DNA of 64,000 nucleotides, taken from Saprospiraceae bacterium (GTDB lineage Bacteria > Bacteroidota > Bacteroidia > Chitinophagales > Saprospiraceae). The DNA is taken from contig JADJOB010000002.1 of the NCBI GenBank assembly GCA_016714025.1, forward strand, positions 169,501 through 233,500, read 5' to 3'. Below are positions 29,901-37,638 of this stretch, one piece after another; position 1 is the first letter of the stretch, and every line of letters starts with the position of its first letter. A model generated the notes under the pieces. The model saw only the letters and a list, made by a program, of their open reading frames with translations, did no database searches and was not told the DNA's origin. The translations under genes were made by a program, and so were the position numbers.

Positions 29901-30193
29901 GTACATAAAAAAACTTCCCCGATGGGCGATTCTTTAAGTTTTGAACCATAAGGAGCGTTTTTGTCTATTAATCCATTTGAATAATTCTCCCAAGTCTTCC
30001 CTTTGTCTGCTGAGTAAAACAATTTACCTGTTGAGGTATAACAAAAGAGCTCTCCTTTGTCGCGCGTAATGATGGCTGTAACTATGGTAGCTCCTACCGG
30101 GCCAGGGAGTCTTTCCCAAATTTGTCCAAAAATAGATTGCACACTTGATGCAATAATTAACGCACATACTAAAAGTGAATAATACGTTCTCAT
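26999..30193 (-). CDS. Secreted Asp-box propeller protein with T9SS type A tail
   Basis: A 1064-residue secreted protein. A signal peptide occupies residues 1-24 (YSLLVCALIIASSVQSIFG). Residues about 25-600 hold repeated Asp-box motifs of BNR/sortilin-like propellers (SADKGKTWENY, SSDFGQTWTQ, SIDGGINWIK, SYDKGDSWNF, SFDYGLSWNK). Residues about 615-700 look like a SdrD/B-type domain (GTVFNDDNLDCIRD). A DUF7619-like segment lies at about 845-985 (FDPNDKTAYVGG, LNYLIRFQNTGTDTAF, SFIHNTAGIYFDFNEPILT). The C-terminal about 75 residues are a type A T9SS sorting tail (AVPNPMNQFAEVYI, DLPAGLYYLQL). Start at ATG 30193. Probably surface-bound or released; substrate unknown. Confidence 0.85.
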   Translation of the reverse strand: MRTYYSLLVCALIIASSVQSIFGQIWERLPGPVGATIVTAIITRDKGELFCYTSTGKLFYSADKGKTWENYSNGLIDKNAPYGSKLKESPIGEVFLCTEKEFYKWQPKTKLWLKIDSSLDEIRDYNFSPDGQTIYSGSLNNFYLFNMASGAQSSQSWWTHDVEFLCLGNNQNFVRKTLGASGAIWKFDDDGSNLRKISNSSSSRNLFFHEASNTLFDYDYNMYVSSDFGQTWTQRILPPGVYINKLVLLKNGTLMGIGQSVYRSIDGGINWIKDPDYAIEELKNVYFQTGVSNSNEDDIVFDFGAYACYWNAQGTLNNIELPLVEPNISSFQQIGRNHLLCQTDKNLQISSNGGYEWNKLGIYQNNELYLWEDGTLMFLIRDTMLFSNDNFKTTFKKVLPDMLPLNLFKNMQGHLIYISAVNTYISYDKGDSWNFIGKHSDFPLLSNLKLSRQNILYALNFSDTIYYSFDYGLSWNKFFAEGADDVTFEIVLTQNNVFWWFALDGNFEYHWMYTTDFGKTTHRFEITNDERFLYLDEFENIYTLTGDPPNFSIHVSNVLSQEINEISLRDVFVDNNSNIRLYRGDNDTLYASINNAPLYKYTKKMSSASGQFSGTVFNDDNLDCIRDTMENEAGNFQLVLRENNRSVTVPVSPSGIFKSYVIPGNYNVQLKSPSSIWTPCNFPTQVNIQVNQVTQKENLLVQAKEQCADLFPSFVLGTLRRCFDNNSATFKIRNEGSASAFNTRVSITFDDYFENIQASIPPNSMQGRDWTFIIPELKPGNAAQINFQFKVSCTASLGQEHCIRYWIDNLQECKGLLPIRDSIVICDTNRGAFDPNDKTAYVGGKSAESFQAKDSVLNYLIRFQNTGTDTAFTVRIVDKLDYALDWSSFSPIDGSHPYTYSLDENGNLEIIFKDIQLPDSTLNEQHSHGYFLYSIQPKKGLRVGSFIHNTAGIYFDFNEPILTKVAILRLKQTTGVTDHDAHSTQILIAVPNPMNQFAEVYIPQDWQFQRIAGSLNSADGRTIQKFTGLNRQFRIERNDLPAGLYYLQLQDDKGNRAIAKIVFE

Positions 30194-30330
30194 AGCTCAG
30201 TGCCGGGTTTAAATAAATAAATAAATAAGAAATTCAAATTGCATAGTATAGCACGATTGGTTATTCAAATGCTTTTCAAATATAATATAAATTGTGAAAA
30301 AATATGGCCTATTTTAGATAGATACTATTG

Positions 30331-30625
30331 ATGGAGGAGACCATTGGATCAGAATACAGGAGAGAAGGAGACCATAGGACCATGGGACCATAGGACATAG
30401 AACCATAGGGCATAGACAATAGGAGCATAGGACATTGACCTTAGGACTTTGGGACCAGGAGAACATAGGACCATAGGACATAGAACATAGGACTTTTGGA
30501 TCAGGAGACCATAGGAGCATAGGACATAGAACATAGGACCATAGGGCATAGGGCATAGACAATAGGAGCATAGGACATTGACCATAGGACATTGACCATA
30601 GGACTTTGGGACCAGGAGACCATTT
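30331..30625. repeat. Octamer array, word GGACCATA (left arm)
   Basis: About 295 nt built from drifting 8-nt words: GGACCATA, GGACCATG, GGACATAG, AACCATAG, GGCATAGA, GGAGCATA, GGACATTG. A larger unit of about 140 nt, from the GGAGACCATAG at 30367 to GGGACCAGGAG, is itself repeated. The same words occur inverted at 31212-31270 beyond the S23 gene. Open frames across the array are a by-product of the repeat. The rest of the 30194-30663 gap is AT-rich. Confidence 0.85.
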
Positions 30626-30663
30626 GACTCGAAAATTCCTGACTAAATTTTATTTAGATTGTA

Positions 30664-31029
30664 TCAGTTGTTTTGTTTATTTATTGCTTTTTTAAAATTT
30701 TGCAATTTTTTGAATAACAATTCTGATTTTATGTACAATTGATCAAATTCAAACTTTGAAATATAATTTAATCTTAATGCTAAATATAAACAATTAACAC
30801 ATTCTGCCATAGAACGAATGGCATAATTTATAAACCTGCATTGTTCTTTATTGGATTGGCCAATAGACCCTTCTGAAATATTTAAAGAAATTGAATTTGC
30901 TGCTCTCTTGAATTGAATGGATAAATTATAAAATTCTACTTTAGGAAAATTTGAAGTCATTGAATATACATCATGCGAATATTCAATAGACAGTTTCCAA
31001 ATATCAAGGTTTTCAAATTTAAAGGGCAC
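30664..31029 (-). CDS. Four helix bundle (S23 / 23S IVS-type) protein
   Basis: A 121-residue all-helical protein of the S23 family, first known from intervening sequences of 23S rRNA genes and related in fold to the Avd protein of diversity-generating retroelements. Visible signature: FENLDIWKLSIEYSHDVY at the start, FKRAANSISLNISEG in helix 2 (residues 40-54), and FINYAIRSMAECVNCL in helix 3. The start is a GTG at 31029. It is not in an rRNA gene here. It stands alone between two arrays of the same short word in inverted orientation (30331-30625 and 31212-31270). No reverse transcriptase is nearby. Members of the fold bind nucleic acid; the role here is unknown. Confidence 0.85.
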   Translation of the reverse strand: MPFKFENLDIWKLSIEYSHDVYSMTSNFPKVEFYNLSIQFKRAANSISLNISEGSIGQSNKEQCRFINYAIRSMAECVNCLYLALRLNYISKFEFDQLYIKSELLFKKLQNFKKAINKQNN

Positions 31030-31211
31030 TTAAAGGGTATTTATACAAATTTATTAAAATTAAATAAACTGGTAAAATAGTAAGCCCTTATTAATATAAA
31101 AAAGAATCGGTATTTTCGAAAGCAAGTAACAAAATTAATAATTATTTCGTGCACCCTGTTATAAAGAATTTATAAACTAAATTTCCCATGTAAGCAACTC
31201 AAAAATTTAAG

Positions 31212-31270
31212 CCTATGGTCCAATTCCTATGGTCTCTCAGTCCAATGGTCCTCTATCCTATGGTCTCCAA
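31212..31270. repeat. Octamer array, inverted word TATGGTCC (right arm)
   Basis: CCTATGGTCC, TCCTATGGTCTC, CCAATGGTCCTC and ATCCTATGGTCTCC lie in succession. These are the reverse complements of words in the 30331-30625 array, for example GGAGACCATAGGA. Together the two arrays bracket the S23 gene like unequal inverted ends. Confidence 0.75.
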
Positions 31271-31285
31271 TTCTTATACTTTAAT

Positions 31286-33088
31286 TCAATCTTTCCTAAT
31301 AAATCCAACCGGCATGTGCTCATCGTAATCGCCAGCAATCATAGGTGATTGAACATTGCCCGTATATTCACGAACATTTTTATAGACATAATCAAATAAT
31401 TCCTTGATGGTAATGGTTTTGTTTACATCAACATCCGCTTGCCCTTTCAACCCTTTGATTAGAAAATGTGAAAAAATGCCTTGCCGTAATCCACCGTCTT
31501 CCAAAGAAAATTCTTTGTTTTTGGAAGACATCAAAAATGCAGTACCGCCGGGTGTGCGGTCGAGTTCGTCATAGAAATACAAAAGGGAATTTGAATAAGG
31601 ACCTTTAGCGGCCAGCAAACTGCCCGAATAACAGGCATCGAAATAACAGATTTTATGTTTTGCTTTGGAACGACTCAGGAGATCTTTGATTTCTTCGTGG
31701 GAGATCAAATTATTGGTACCATCGTAATCGATTGGAATAAAGGTTCCTTCCAGTCCGTGACCTGAATAATACAACATCACGACATCGTTGTCATCCGCTT
31801 TTAAAAACACCTCATTCAGTGCTTGTAAAATTTTTAAACGGGTCGCATCTTCATCGATCAAAACCCGAATCTGTTCATCTTTAAGTGCGCCTCCTTCCGG
31901 ACTTTTTAAAAAGGCATAAATTCGATACGCATCGTCATCGGAATATTTTAAACTGGGCATGTGTTCGTACCGCGCAATCCCAACTACAACCGCCCATATT
32001 TTTACTTCCGGATTCTGATCTACTTCTATGTTTGGATTTAACCGAAATTCTTGCTTTCGGGAAAGTTGTTTTTGAACTTTGCCATGATCCCATAAGGCAA
32101 CATACGTTAAGCCGGAAACGAAATACATGGTTCCTTCTCCATGAGGAGCATGTTTATCCCAATATCCATCGTAACGATCTCCGTTGGCATAAAAACAGAT
32201 TCCTTTGCCATGTGGCTCACCCAATTCAAATTGCCCAACATATTTGGATCCGTCACTGTAATAGAATATGCCTTTCCCCTCAGCGCAATAACTGGTATTG
32301 CAGTTTGGCAATTTTTCCTCCTGCTCACAAACCGGATTTTGAGGTTTGGTTTCATTCTGAACGATCGGTTTTTCTGCGTCCTGCTGTTTGTTTTTGGATT
32401 CTAAAACCGTGTCTTTAATAACAGCTGTCTCGTTAATTTTATCTTGTTTGGTGTCCTCTGGTTTATCCTGGACAATAACTTCATCTTTAGCAATTGCTGG
32501 GGATTCATCCAACACTTTCAATGGTTTGTCAGCCTCCCATTGGGCTACGATGCTTTTCCCTTCTTTGGTGATTAATTCTCCGTAGCCATGTTTTTTACTT
32601 TGTTTCCATTGCCCTAGGTATTTCGCTCCATTTCGGTAATACATGGTTCCTTCCCCTTCAAAACGGGCATCCACAAAATCACCTTCATACCGGTCTCCGG
32701 CAGCAAAATAGTAGGTTCCTTTTCCACTTGGTTTATTGAGTTTCCAGTTGCCATCATATCGGTCTTTAGAACCAAATTCCATGACCCCATAGCCTTCCAT
32801 TTTATCCGCTTTAAAATTACCGCTGTACACATCCCCATTCCGGAAGATGAGTTTGCCTTCCCCTTCCCTTAAATCATTGCGCCATTCGCCCAGGTATTTA
32901 TTTTGATTGGCATAATAATAGATTCCTTTTCCATTACGTTTTGCCAGCTGAAATTCACCGGTGTATCGCCCTCCATTGCTGTAATAACAGGAGCCGAAAC
33001 CATTTTTACAATCTCCCTTGATACAGGTTTGACAAAAGAGTTCGAATGGAATGCTAATGAGCAGGAATAAAATGAATCCATATTTCAT
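31286..33088 (-). CDS. MORN-repeat caspase-family (C14) peptidase
   Basis: A 600-residue exported protein. Residues 1-20 are a signal peptide (MKYGFILFLLISIPFELFCQ). Residues 34-195 are about seven MORN repeats (YYYANQNKYLGEW, GKGTYYFAAGDRYEG). Residues 196-265 are a charged linker. Residues 270-340 are three more MORN repeats. Residues 362-575 form a caspase-like domain with the catalytic dyad His444 (YYSGHG) and Cys486 (DACYSGS) and a specificity-loop region RTPGGTAFLMSSK. Bacterial caspase homologues usually cut after basic or acidic residues. The MORN part may bind membrane or glycan, which is inference. The extracytoplasmic placement is unusual compared with cytosolic defence caspases. 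Confidence 0.88.
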   Translation of the reverse strand: MKYGFILFLLISIPFELFCQTCIKGDCKNGFGSCYYSNGGRYTGEFQLAKRNGKGIYYYANQNKYLGEWRNDLREGEGKLIFRNGDVYSGNFKADKMEGYGVMEFGSKDRYDGNWKLNKPSGKGTYYFAAGDRYEGDFVDARFEGEGTMYYRNGAKYLGQWKQSKKHGYGELITKEGKSIVAQWEADKPLKVLDESPAIAKDEVIVQDKPEDTKQDKINETAVIKDTVLESKNKQQDAEKPIVQNETKPQNPVCEQEEKLPNCNTSYCAEGKGIFYYSDGSKYVGQFELGEPHGKGICFYANGDRYDGYWDKHAPHGEGTMYFVSGLTYVALWDHGKVQKQLSRKQEFRLNPNIEVDQNPEVKIWAVVVGIARYEHMPSLKYSDDDAYRIYAFLKSPEGGALKDEQIRVLIDEDATRLKILQALNEVFLKADDNDVVMLYYSGHGLEGTFIPIDYDGTNNLISHEEIKDLLSRSKAKHKICYFDACYSGSLLAAKGPYSNSLLYFYDELDRTPGGTAFLMSSKNKEFSLEDGGLRQGIFSHFLIKGLKGQADVDVNKTITIKELFDYVYKNVREYTGNVQSPMIAGDYDEHMPVGFIRKD

Positions 33089-33223
33089 GTGCTGAAATTT
33101 TAAAGGTGTAAAATCAAGGTAAACGTCCTGCTATCTGGTCAAATTTAAATAACGCATTAAACAAATATATACTATAATGGCCGTATTTCCAAATGTATGG
33201 TGAATGGGCTATCAATTCCAAAC

Positions 33224-33251
33224 TTGAAAGCACCAGGGATTAGTATCTTTG
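33224..33251 (+). promoter_or_regulatory. Promoter of DUF4920-fba operon
   Basis: TTG at 33224-33226 and TATCTTTG at 33244-33251 are separated by 17 nt, one of the best matches to the Bacteroidota -33/-7 pattern in the window. The ATG follows 21 nt after the box. Confidence 0.7.
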
Positions 33252-33272
33252 CGCATCAAAATAAATGTTAAT

Positions 33273-33779
33273 ATGAAATATTATGTCTTAGCTACAGCCA
33301 TCTTGGGTTTAACGGCTTGTAAAACGGAAAACAAACAAGCAGAAGCTCCGGCTGCAGTGAATCCTGCCATGAGCATGGAGTATTATGGGGATACGATTCA
33401 AACAACAGACGCAAAATCGGTTGACGAAACCCTGATGAGTTTAAAAACAACTGACAGTACGATCACTTCTGTAACCGGTTATGTTACCGGAGTTTGTCAG
33501 ATGAAAGGCTGCTGGATGATTCTCAGTCAAAATCCAGATGATACTACTGGATTTTTTGTAAAATTCAGAGACTATGGCTTTTTTGTGCCTAAAGATCTAA
33601 GTGGTTCCAAAGTGACCATTCAAGGCAAAGCCTATAAAGAAATTACTGGAGTCGATGAATTAAAACATTATGCCGAAGATGAAGGCAAATCCGCAGCAGA
33701 AATTGCAAAAATCACAGCCCCCAAAGAGGAAATGAAATTTATGGCGAATGGGGTTGCTGTTATCGAACGTAAAAAATAA
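33273..33779 (+). CDS. DUF4920 domain lipoprotein
   Basis: A 168-residue lipoprotein. The signal peptide MKYYVLATAILGLTAC ends in a lipobox (Cys16). The mature part matches the DUF4920 pattern: a strand around SVTGYVTGVCQMKGCWMIL with two cysteines (residues near 78-83), then FFVKFRDYGFFVPKDLSGSKVTIQGKAY. The family resembles OB-fold metal- or ligand-binding proteins of unknown role. The ATG at 33273 is chosen because the earlier TTG at 33249 lies inside the -7 box. The aldolase gene follows after 27 nt and is probably co-transcribed. Confidence 0.75.
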   Translation: MKYYVLATAILGLTACKTENKQAEAPAAVNPAMSMEYYGDTIQTTDAKSVDETLMSLKTTDSTITSVTGYVTGVCQMKGCWMILSQNPDDTTGFFVKFRDYGFFVPKDLSGSKVTIQGKAYKEITGVDELKHYAEDEGKSAAEIAKITAPKEEMKFMANGVAVIERKK

Positions 33780-33806
33780 TTTGACCGTACCAACGTTTTT
33801 TAATTT

Positions 33807-34880
33807 ATGTCAAATAAATCTACTGCAGAAATTTTAGGTGATAAGGCGTCCTTTTATTTAGATCACCAATGCAAGACCATTTCTAAAGAACAATTGCATC
33901 TACCTTCCCAGCAGCATCTGGATCAGGTATGGACTGTGAGCAATCGCAGCAATCAGGTATTGAAAAGCATGCAATCGATTTTAAATCAGGGTCGCTTAGG
34001 ATCCAGTGGATATGTTTCCATCCTGCCTGTAGATCAGGGCATCGAGCACAGTGCCGGTGCTTCGTTTGCTCCAAATCCCATGTATTTTGATCCGGAAAAT
34101 ATCGTTAAGCTGGCCATTGAGGGGGGCTGCAATGCCGTTGCATCCACCTTTGGAGTTCTGGCATCCGTTTCCAGAAAATACGCACATAAAATTCCATTTA
34201 TTGTAAAAGCAAATCACAACGAATTGCTGACCTATCCAAATAAAGCGGACCAGATTTTATTTGGGAATGTACGGGATGCCTGGAACATGGGAGCCGTAGG
34301 TATCGGTGCCACGATTTATTTCGGCTCCGATCAAAGTACCCGTCAACTTGTTGAAATAGCCAATGCATTTGAAGAAGCTCATCAATTGGGCATGGTAACC
34401 GTTCTTTGGTGTTACTTGCGCAATGCATCTTTCAAAAAAGATGGAGTAGACTATCACAATGCTGCCGATCTCACCGGACAAGCAAATCATTTGGGAGTTA
34501 CGATCCAGGCAGATATTATCAAACAAAAATTACCTACCAACAATGGAGGATATACTGCCTTAAATATGGGAGGATCCTCTTATGGTAAGCTCAATCCAAA
34601 AATGTACACTGAATTAAGTAGCGATCACCCCATTGATTTATGCCGATACCAGGTAGCCAATTGTTATATGGGCCGCGTCGGTTTAATCAACAGCGGGGGC
34701 GAATCCAAGGGAAGTTCAGACTTACAGGAAGCAGTAACCACTGCCGTTATCAATAAACGCGCCGGTGGCATGGGATTGATTTCCGGTCGTAAAGCATTTC
34801 AAAAACCAATGCAGGAAGGAATTGAAATTCTGAATGCCATTCAGAATGTGTATTTGGATCGTGGTGTGACTGTTGCCTAA
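33807..34880 (+). CDS. fbaB: Class I fructose-bisphosphate aldolase (FbaB/DhnA type)
   Basis: A 357-residue TIM-barrel aldolase that splits fructose 1,6-bisphosphate in glycolysis and runs in reverse in gluconeogenesis, forming a Schiff base and needing no metal. Visible: VSILPVDQGIEHSAGASFA (residues 70-88), GNVRDAWNMGAVGIGATIYFGS, the probable Schiff-base Lys239 in QADIIKQKLP, and phosphate-binding ends LINSGGESKG and GGMGLISGRKAF. The length agrees with FbaB. It lies 27 nt downstream of the DUF4920 lipoprotein gene. Confidence 0.9.
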   Translation: MSNKSTAEILGDKASFYLDHQCKTISKEQLHLPSQQHLDQVWTVSNRSNQVLKSMQSILNQGRLGSSGYVSILPVDQGIEHSAGASFAPNPMYFDPENIVKLAIEGGCNAVASTFGVLASVSRKYAHKIPFIVKANHNELLTYPNKADQILFGNVRDAWNMGAVGIGATIYFGSDQSTRQLVEIANAFEEAHQLGMVTVLWCYLRNASFKKDGVDYHNAADLTGQANHLGVTIQADIIKQKLPTNNGGYTALNMGGSSYGKLNPKMYTELSSDHPIDLCRYQVANCYMGRVGLINSGGESKGSSDLQEAVTTAVINKRAGGMGLISGRKAFQKPMQEGIEILNAIQNVYLDRGVTVA

Positions 34881-35181
34881 TCAGAATAGTTTTTTAATTA
34901 ATTTTATTTAAACGTTGAATTACTTCAATTCAATTTTTAGTACTTAGCTATTATAGTTAAAAATATATAAATTGAAATAACATATGTTAAAATTCTTTGT
35001 AATTAAATAACAAAGAATATATTAGCTATACCAAACAACATATTTCAATATTCAATATCTTATAAGATTTTTCATTTTCCAAATACTTGAAAGCTTAATA
35101 TTTAATGATCACAGCTTGAATAAATTGATACTACCTATGCAAGTTATTTAATGTCTTGTCCAAGCTATTTAAAAAATTACT
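34881..35181. other. AT-rich intergenic region with a 9-bp hairpin
   Basis: Very AT-rich, with no gene. ATTCTTTGT and ACAAAGAAT (34992-35018) form a 9-bp stem with a 9-nt loop, about 110 nt after the aldolase stop. No clear U run follows, so a terminator role is uncertain. No TAnnTTTG box was seen before the next gene. Confidence 0.4.
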
Positions 35182-36960
35182 ATGAAAAATTTATTACTCT
35201 TTTACAGCTTAACATTATTTTCAACTAACATATTAAGTCAAAAATACGATTTTAAATGGATCATGGGTTATAGCAGTGCAGACAACCCGCTTGACACAGG
35301 ATGGGGTTGTGCTATAATGGATTTTAATACCGAAGATGGTAATCCTGTTTTTTATGAAGAGAAATATAAACGAATTGACTTTAACACAAACACAATAAAT
35401 ATTTGTGACGAAAAAGGCGATTACCTCTTTTCGTTTAATGGTGCTTACATTGATGGGCCCAATGACAGTTTAATGGAAAATGCTGATCAACTTACAGACG
35501 AACCATTTGAAAAGTATCCTGAATTTGGGACTGCTTCATTTCAAGGAACATTAATTCTACCTTCTCCTGGAAATGATAATCAATATTTGGTCTTTAATAA
35601 AGTACCTCATTATTTTGACAATTTTGGATTGAGTCATAGATATCTTGAATATTCAATTGTGGATATGACCAAAAATAATGGTAAAGGAAAAATGATTAAA
35701 AGGAGAGTTAGAATATTGCAAGACACATTGGACGACACCGGTTTATCAGCAATTAAACATGCAAATGGGAGAGATTGGTGGTTGATTTGTTGTAAAGATA
35801 CAAGGCTTGAATATTTTGTATTTTTAGTTTCCCCGAGCGGTGCCCAATTAAAACACCGTTTTGATTTTCCTAAAATAAAGTCTCGAGGAGAAGCCGGCCA
35901 AAATGTATTTTCAAGTGATGGTAAATTATTTGCTAGTGCACGTGTTGACCGCCCAAAAGCATTTTACTATCTCAATTGGTTTAATTTTGACCGTTGCAGT
36001 GGAATTCTATCTGATTATGTAAATATTAAATTACCCTTTCAGCCTCAACAATGGTATGCAGGAGCTATGTTTTCAAAAAATGATGCGTATTTTTATTATG
36101 CATGCGTTGACACTTTGTATCAATTTGAAGTCTTCAATGGCTTGCCACAAAATCGCAAAGTAGTTGACTATTACGATGGTTACAGAGAAGTGATTGGGCC
36201 AAATTTTACTGCTTCTACAGAGTTTGGACCCCTTTCTTACGCACCCGACGGGAAAGCATATATGAATGAAATCCTAGGTTTTAGATCTATGCATACGCTA
36301 CACGAACCTGACCTACCCACTCCTTTATGCAATTTTAAGCAGCATGATATATATTGCCCAACTATGAAAATTAGCATTCCCGTATTTCCAAATTTTAGAC
36401 TGGGACCCATAGATGGGAGTTCCTGCGATACTTTAGGTATTGATAATGTACCCTGGTGCCATTGGCGGTATAATCAGGATACAGCCAACCATCTGCAATT
36501 TTATTTTAAAGATCTCAGTGCTTACAATGTTGAAAATTGGTACTGGAATTTTGGAGATCCTGCAAGCACATCAAATACAAGTACTGAATTAAATCCATCA
36601 CATAAATTTACTGCCAATGGGATTTATACTGTCTGCTTAATTGTATCAAACCAAAATGGTGCAGATACGCTTTGTAGAAACATTCAAATCGGAACAGTTA
36701 ATTTACAAAATACTGAAAAAATAAATATCTCTGCTTGGCCCAATCCTTGCAAAGATTTTTTAGTTGTAAATCTTATAGATTACAATCCACAGAATTTAAC
36801 TCTGGAATTGTATGATTTAAATGGTTGTTTAATTCTCAGTCAAAAAGGATTTCAGGGTAGTAATTTTATAAAATTACCTTCAATTTCTTCAGCAATTTAC
36901 TTATTAGTAATCAAAGAATTTGGCATGACTTTAAAATCATTCCGCATTATTAAACAATAG
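35182..36960 (+). CDS. Secreted PKD-domain protein with T9SS type A tail
   Basis: A 592-residue secreted protein. The signal peptide covers residues 1-19 (NLLLFYSLTLFSTNILSQ). Residues 20-410 are a beta-rich region that looks like a propeller (repeated FSSDGKLFASARVD, YAPDGKAYMNE-type blades). A PKD domain lies at about 424-505 (WYWNFGDPASTSN, FTANGIYTVCLIVSN). The last 80 residues are a type A T9SS sorting domain (ISAWPNPCKDFLVV, then ISSAIYLLVI). It is likely displayed or released through SprA. The function of the propeller is unknown. Confidence 0.8.
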   Translation: MKNLLLFYSLTLFSTNILSQKYDFKWIMGYSSADNPLDTGWGCAIMDFNTEDGNPVFYEEKYKRIDFNTNTINICDEKGDYLFSFNGAYIDGPNDSLMENADQLTDEPFEKYPEFGTASFQGTLILPSPGNDNQYLVFNKVPHYFDNFGLSHRYLEYSIVDMTKNNGKGKMIKRRVRILQDTLDDTGLSAIKHANGRDWWLICCKDTRLEYFVFLVSPSGAQLKHRFDFPKIKSRGEAGQNVFSSDGKLFASARVDRPKAFYYLNWFNFDRCSGILSDYVNIKLPFQPQQWYAGAMFSKNDAYFYYACVDTLYQFEVFNGLPQNRKVVDYYDGYREVIGPNFTASTEFGPLSYAPDGKAYMNEILGFRSMHTLHEPDLPTPLCNFKQHDIYCPTMKISIPVFPNFRLGPIDGSSCDTLGIDNVPWCHWRYNQDTANHLQFYFKDLSAYNVENWYWNFGDPASTSNTSTELNPSHKFTANGIYTVCLIVSNQNGADTLCRNIQIGTVNLQNTEKINISAWPNPCKDFLVVNLIDYNPQNLTLELYDLNGCLILSQKGFQGSNFIKLPSISSAIYLLVIKEFGMTLKSFRIIKQ

Positions 36961-37043
36961 TGATAAAAGGCTCAGATTAATCTTAAATACAACTTATTTT
37001 GTCTTAGATCATATTCTAAATTAGTTGACAAAGACCTTAGCCT

Positions 37044-37099
37044 GCAGAATTGCAGAATTGCAGAATTGTAGAATTGTAGAATTGTAGAATTGTAGAATT
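37044..37099. repeat. Octamer array GCAGAATT x3, GTAGAATT x4
   Basis: Seven perfect 8-nt units. The first three are GCAGAATT and the last four GTAGAATT, so one C-to-T change has been copied along the array, as expected if the array grows by unit duplication. It lies between the stop of the PKD protein and the convergent lipoprotein gene. Confidence 0.9.
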
Positions 37100-37128
37100 T
37101 ATCAATTAAAAATTATCTAATAGGACCA

Positions 37129-37494
37129 TTACTCCAACTCCCCAACCTTTAAAAAAACCTGGGCGGTGGGTCTGTTGTCAACCCGAAATCCAAAGGGCTT
37201 GCCTTTAAAAACAAAATTGGTAATGCCATGTCCCACTTGATTGCCGGCAATGACTTGTATTTCCAATCTGGTCAATTTGTTACCATCGTAAATGATTTCC
37301 GGATAACTTAAGTTGATTCCTTTTTCGGAAACTGCAGTGCGTATGGAGTCTAGCAATTCACGGGACATCTTTCTGCCGAATTTAATTTCAACATAATCAT
37401 CCTGAATAATTACCTGATGGGGTTTATAGGTAGGGATGCATGCACAAAAGAATAAAATCAGAAAACATGCTATAAGATTTAAATATTTTGTCAT
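37129..37494 (-). CDS. Small lipoprotein, unknown
   Basis: A 121-residue protein with the signal peptide MTKYLNLIACFLILFFCAC and a lipobox Cys near residue 19. The mature part has an alpha/beta look (VIIQDDYVEIKFGRKMSRELLD, YDGNKLTRLEIQV) without motifs I recognise. It lies between two different octamer arrays and 144 nt upstream of infB's end on the same strand, outside the infB operon proper. Confidence 0.55.
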   Translation of the reverse strand: MTKYLNLIACFLILFFCACIPTYKPHQVIIQDDYVEIKFGRKMSRELLDSIRTAVSEKGINLSYPEIIYDGNKLTRLEIQVIAGNQVGHGITNFVFKGKPFGFRVDNRPTAQVFLKVGELE

Positions 37495-37512
37495 GTTAGA
37501 GTGTATTATGCA

Positions 37513-37568
37513 GTTAGACTGTTAGACTGTTAGTCTGTTAGACTATTAGACTTTTAGGCTATTAGAGC
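37513..37568. repeat. Octamer array GTTAGACT
   Basis: Seven units of period 8: GTTAGACT, GTTAGACT, GTTAGTCT, GTTAGACT, ATTAGACT, TTTAGGCT, ATTAGAGC. More diverged TAGACT words continue to about 37635. The array lies immediately upstream of the lipoprotein ATG and downstream of infB. Confidence 0.85.
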
Positions 37569-37638
37569 TTATTATTATTTTGTTGTAATACAAGTACTCC
37601 AGACTATTAAGCTAAAGACTATTATCTATAGACTCTTC

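Noticed and set aside
30314..30592. Two overlapping minus-strand open frames rich in Ser, Tyr, Pro, Met, Leu and Trp
   Set aside because: They are translations of the GGACCATA array. Several frames stay open because the word lacks stop codons; there is no family signal and the two frames overlap.
30664..31029. Part of a diversity-generating retroelement
   Set aside because: The protein fold is Avd-like, but there is no reverse transcriptase, template repeat or variable repeat in the window.
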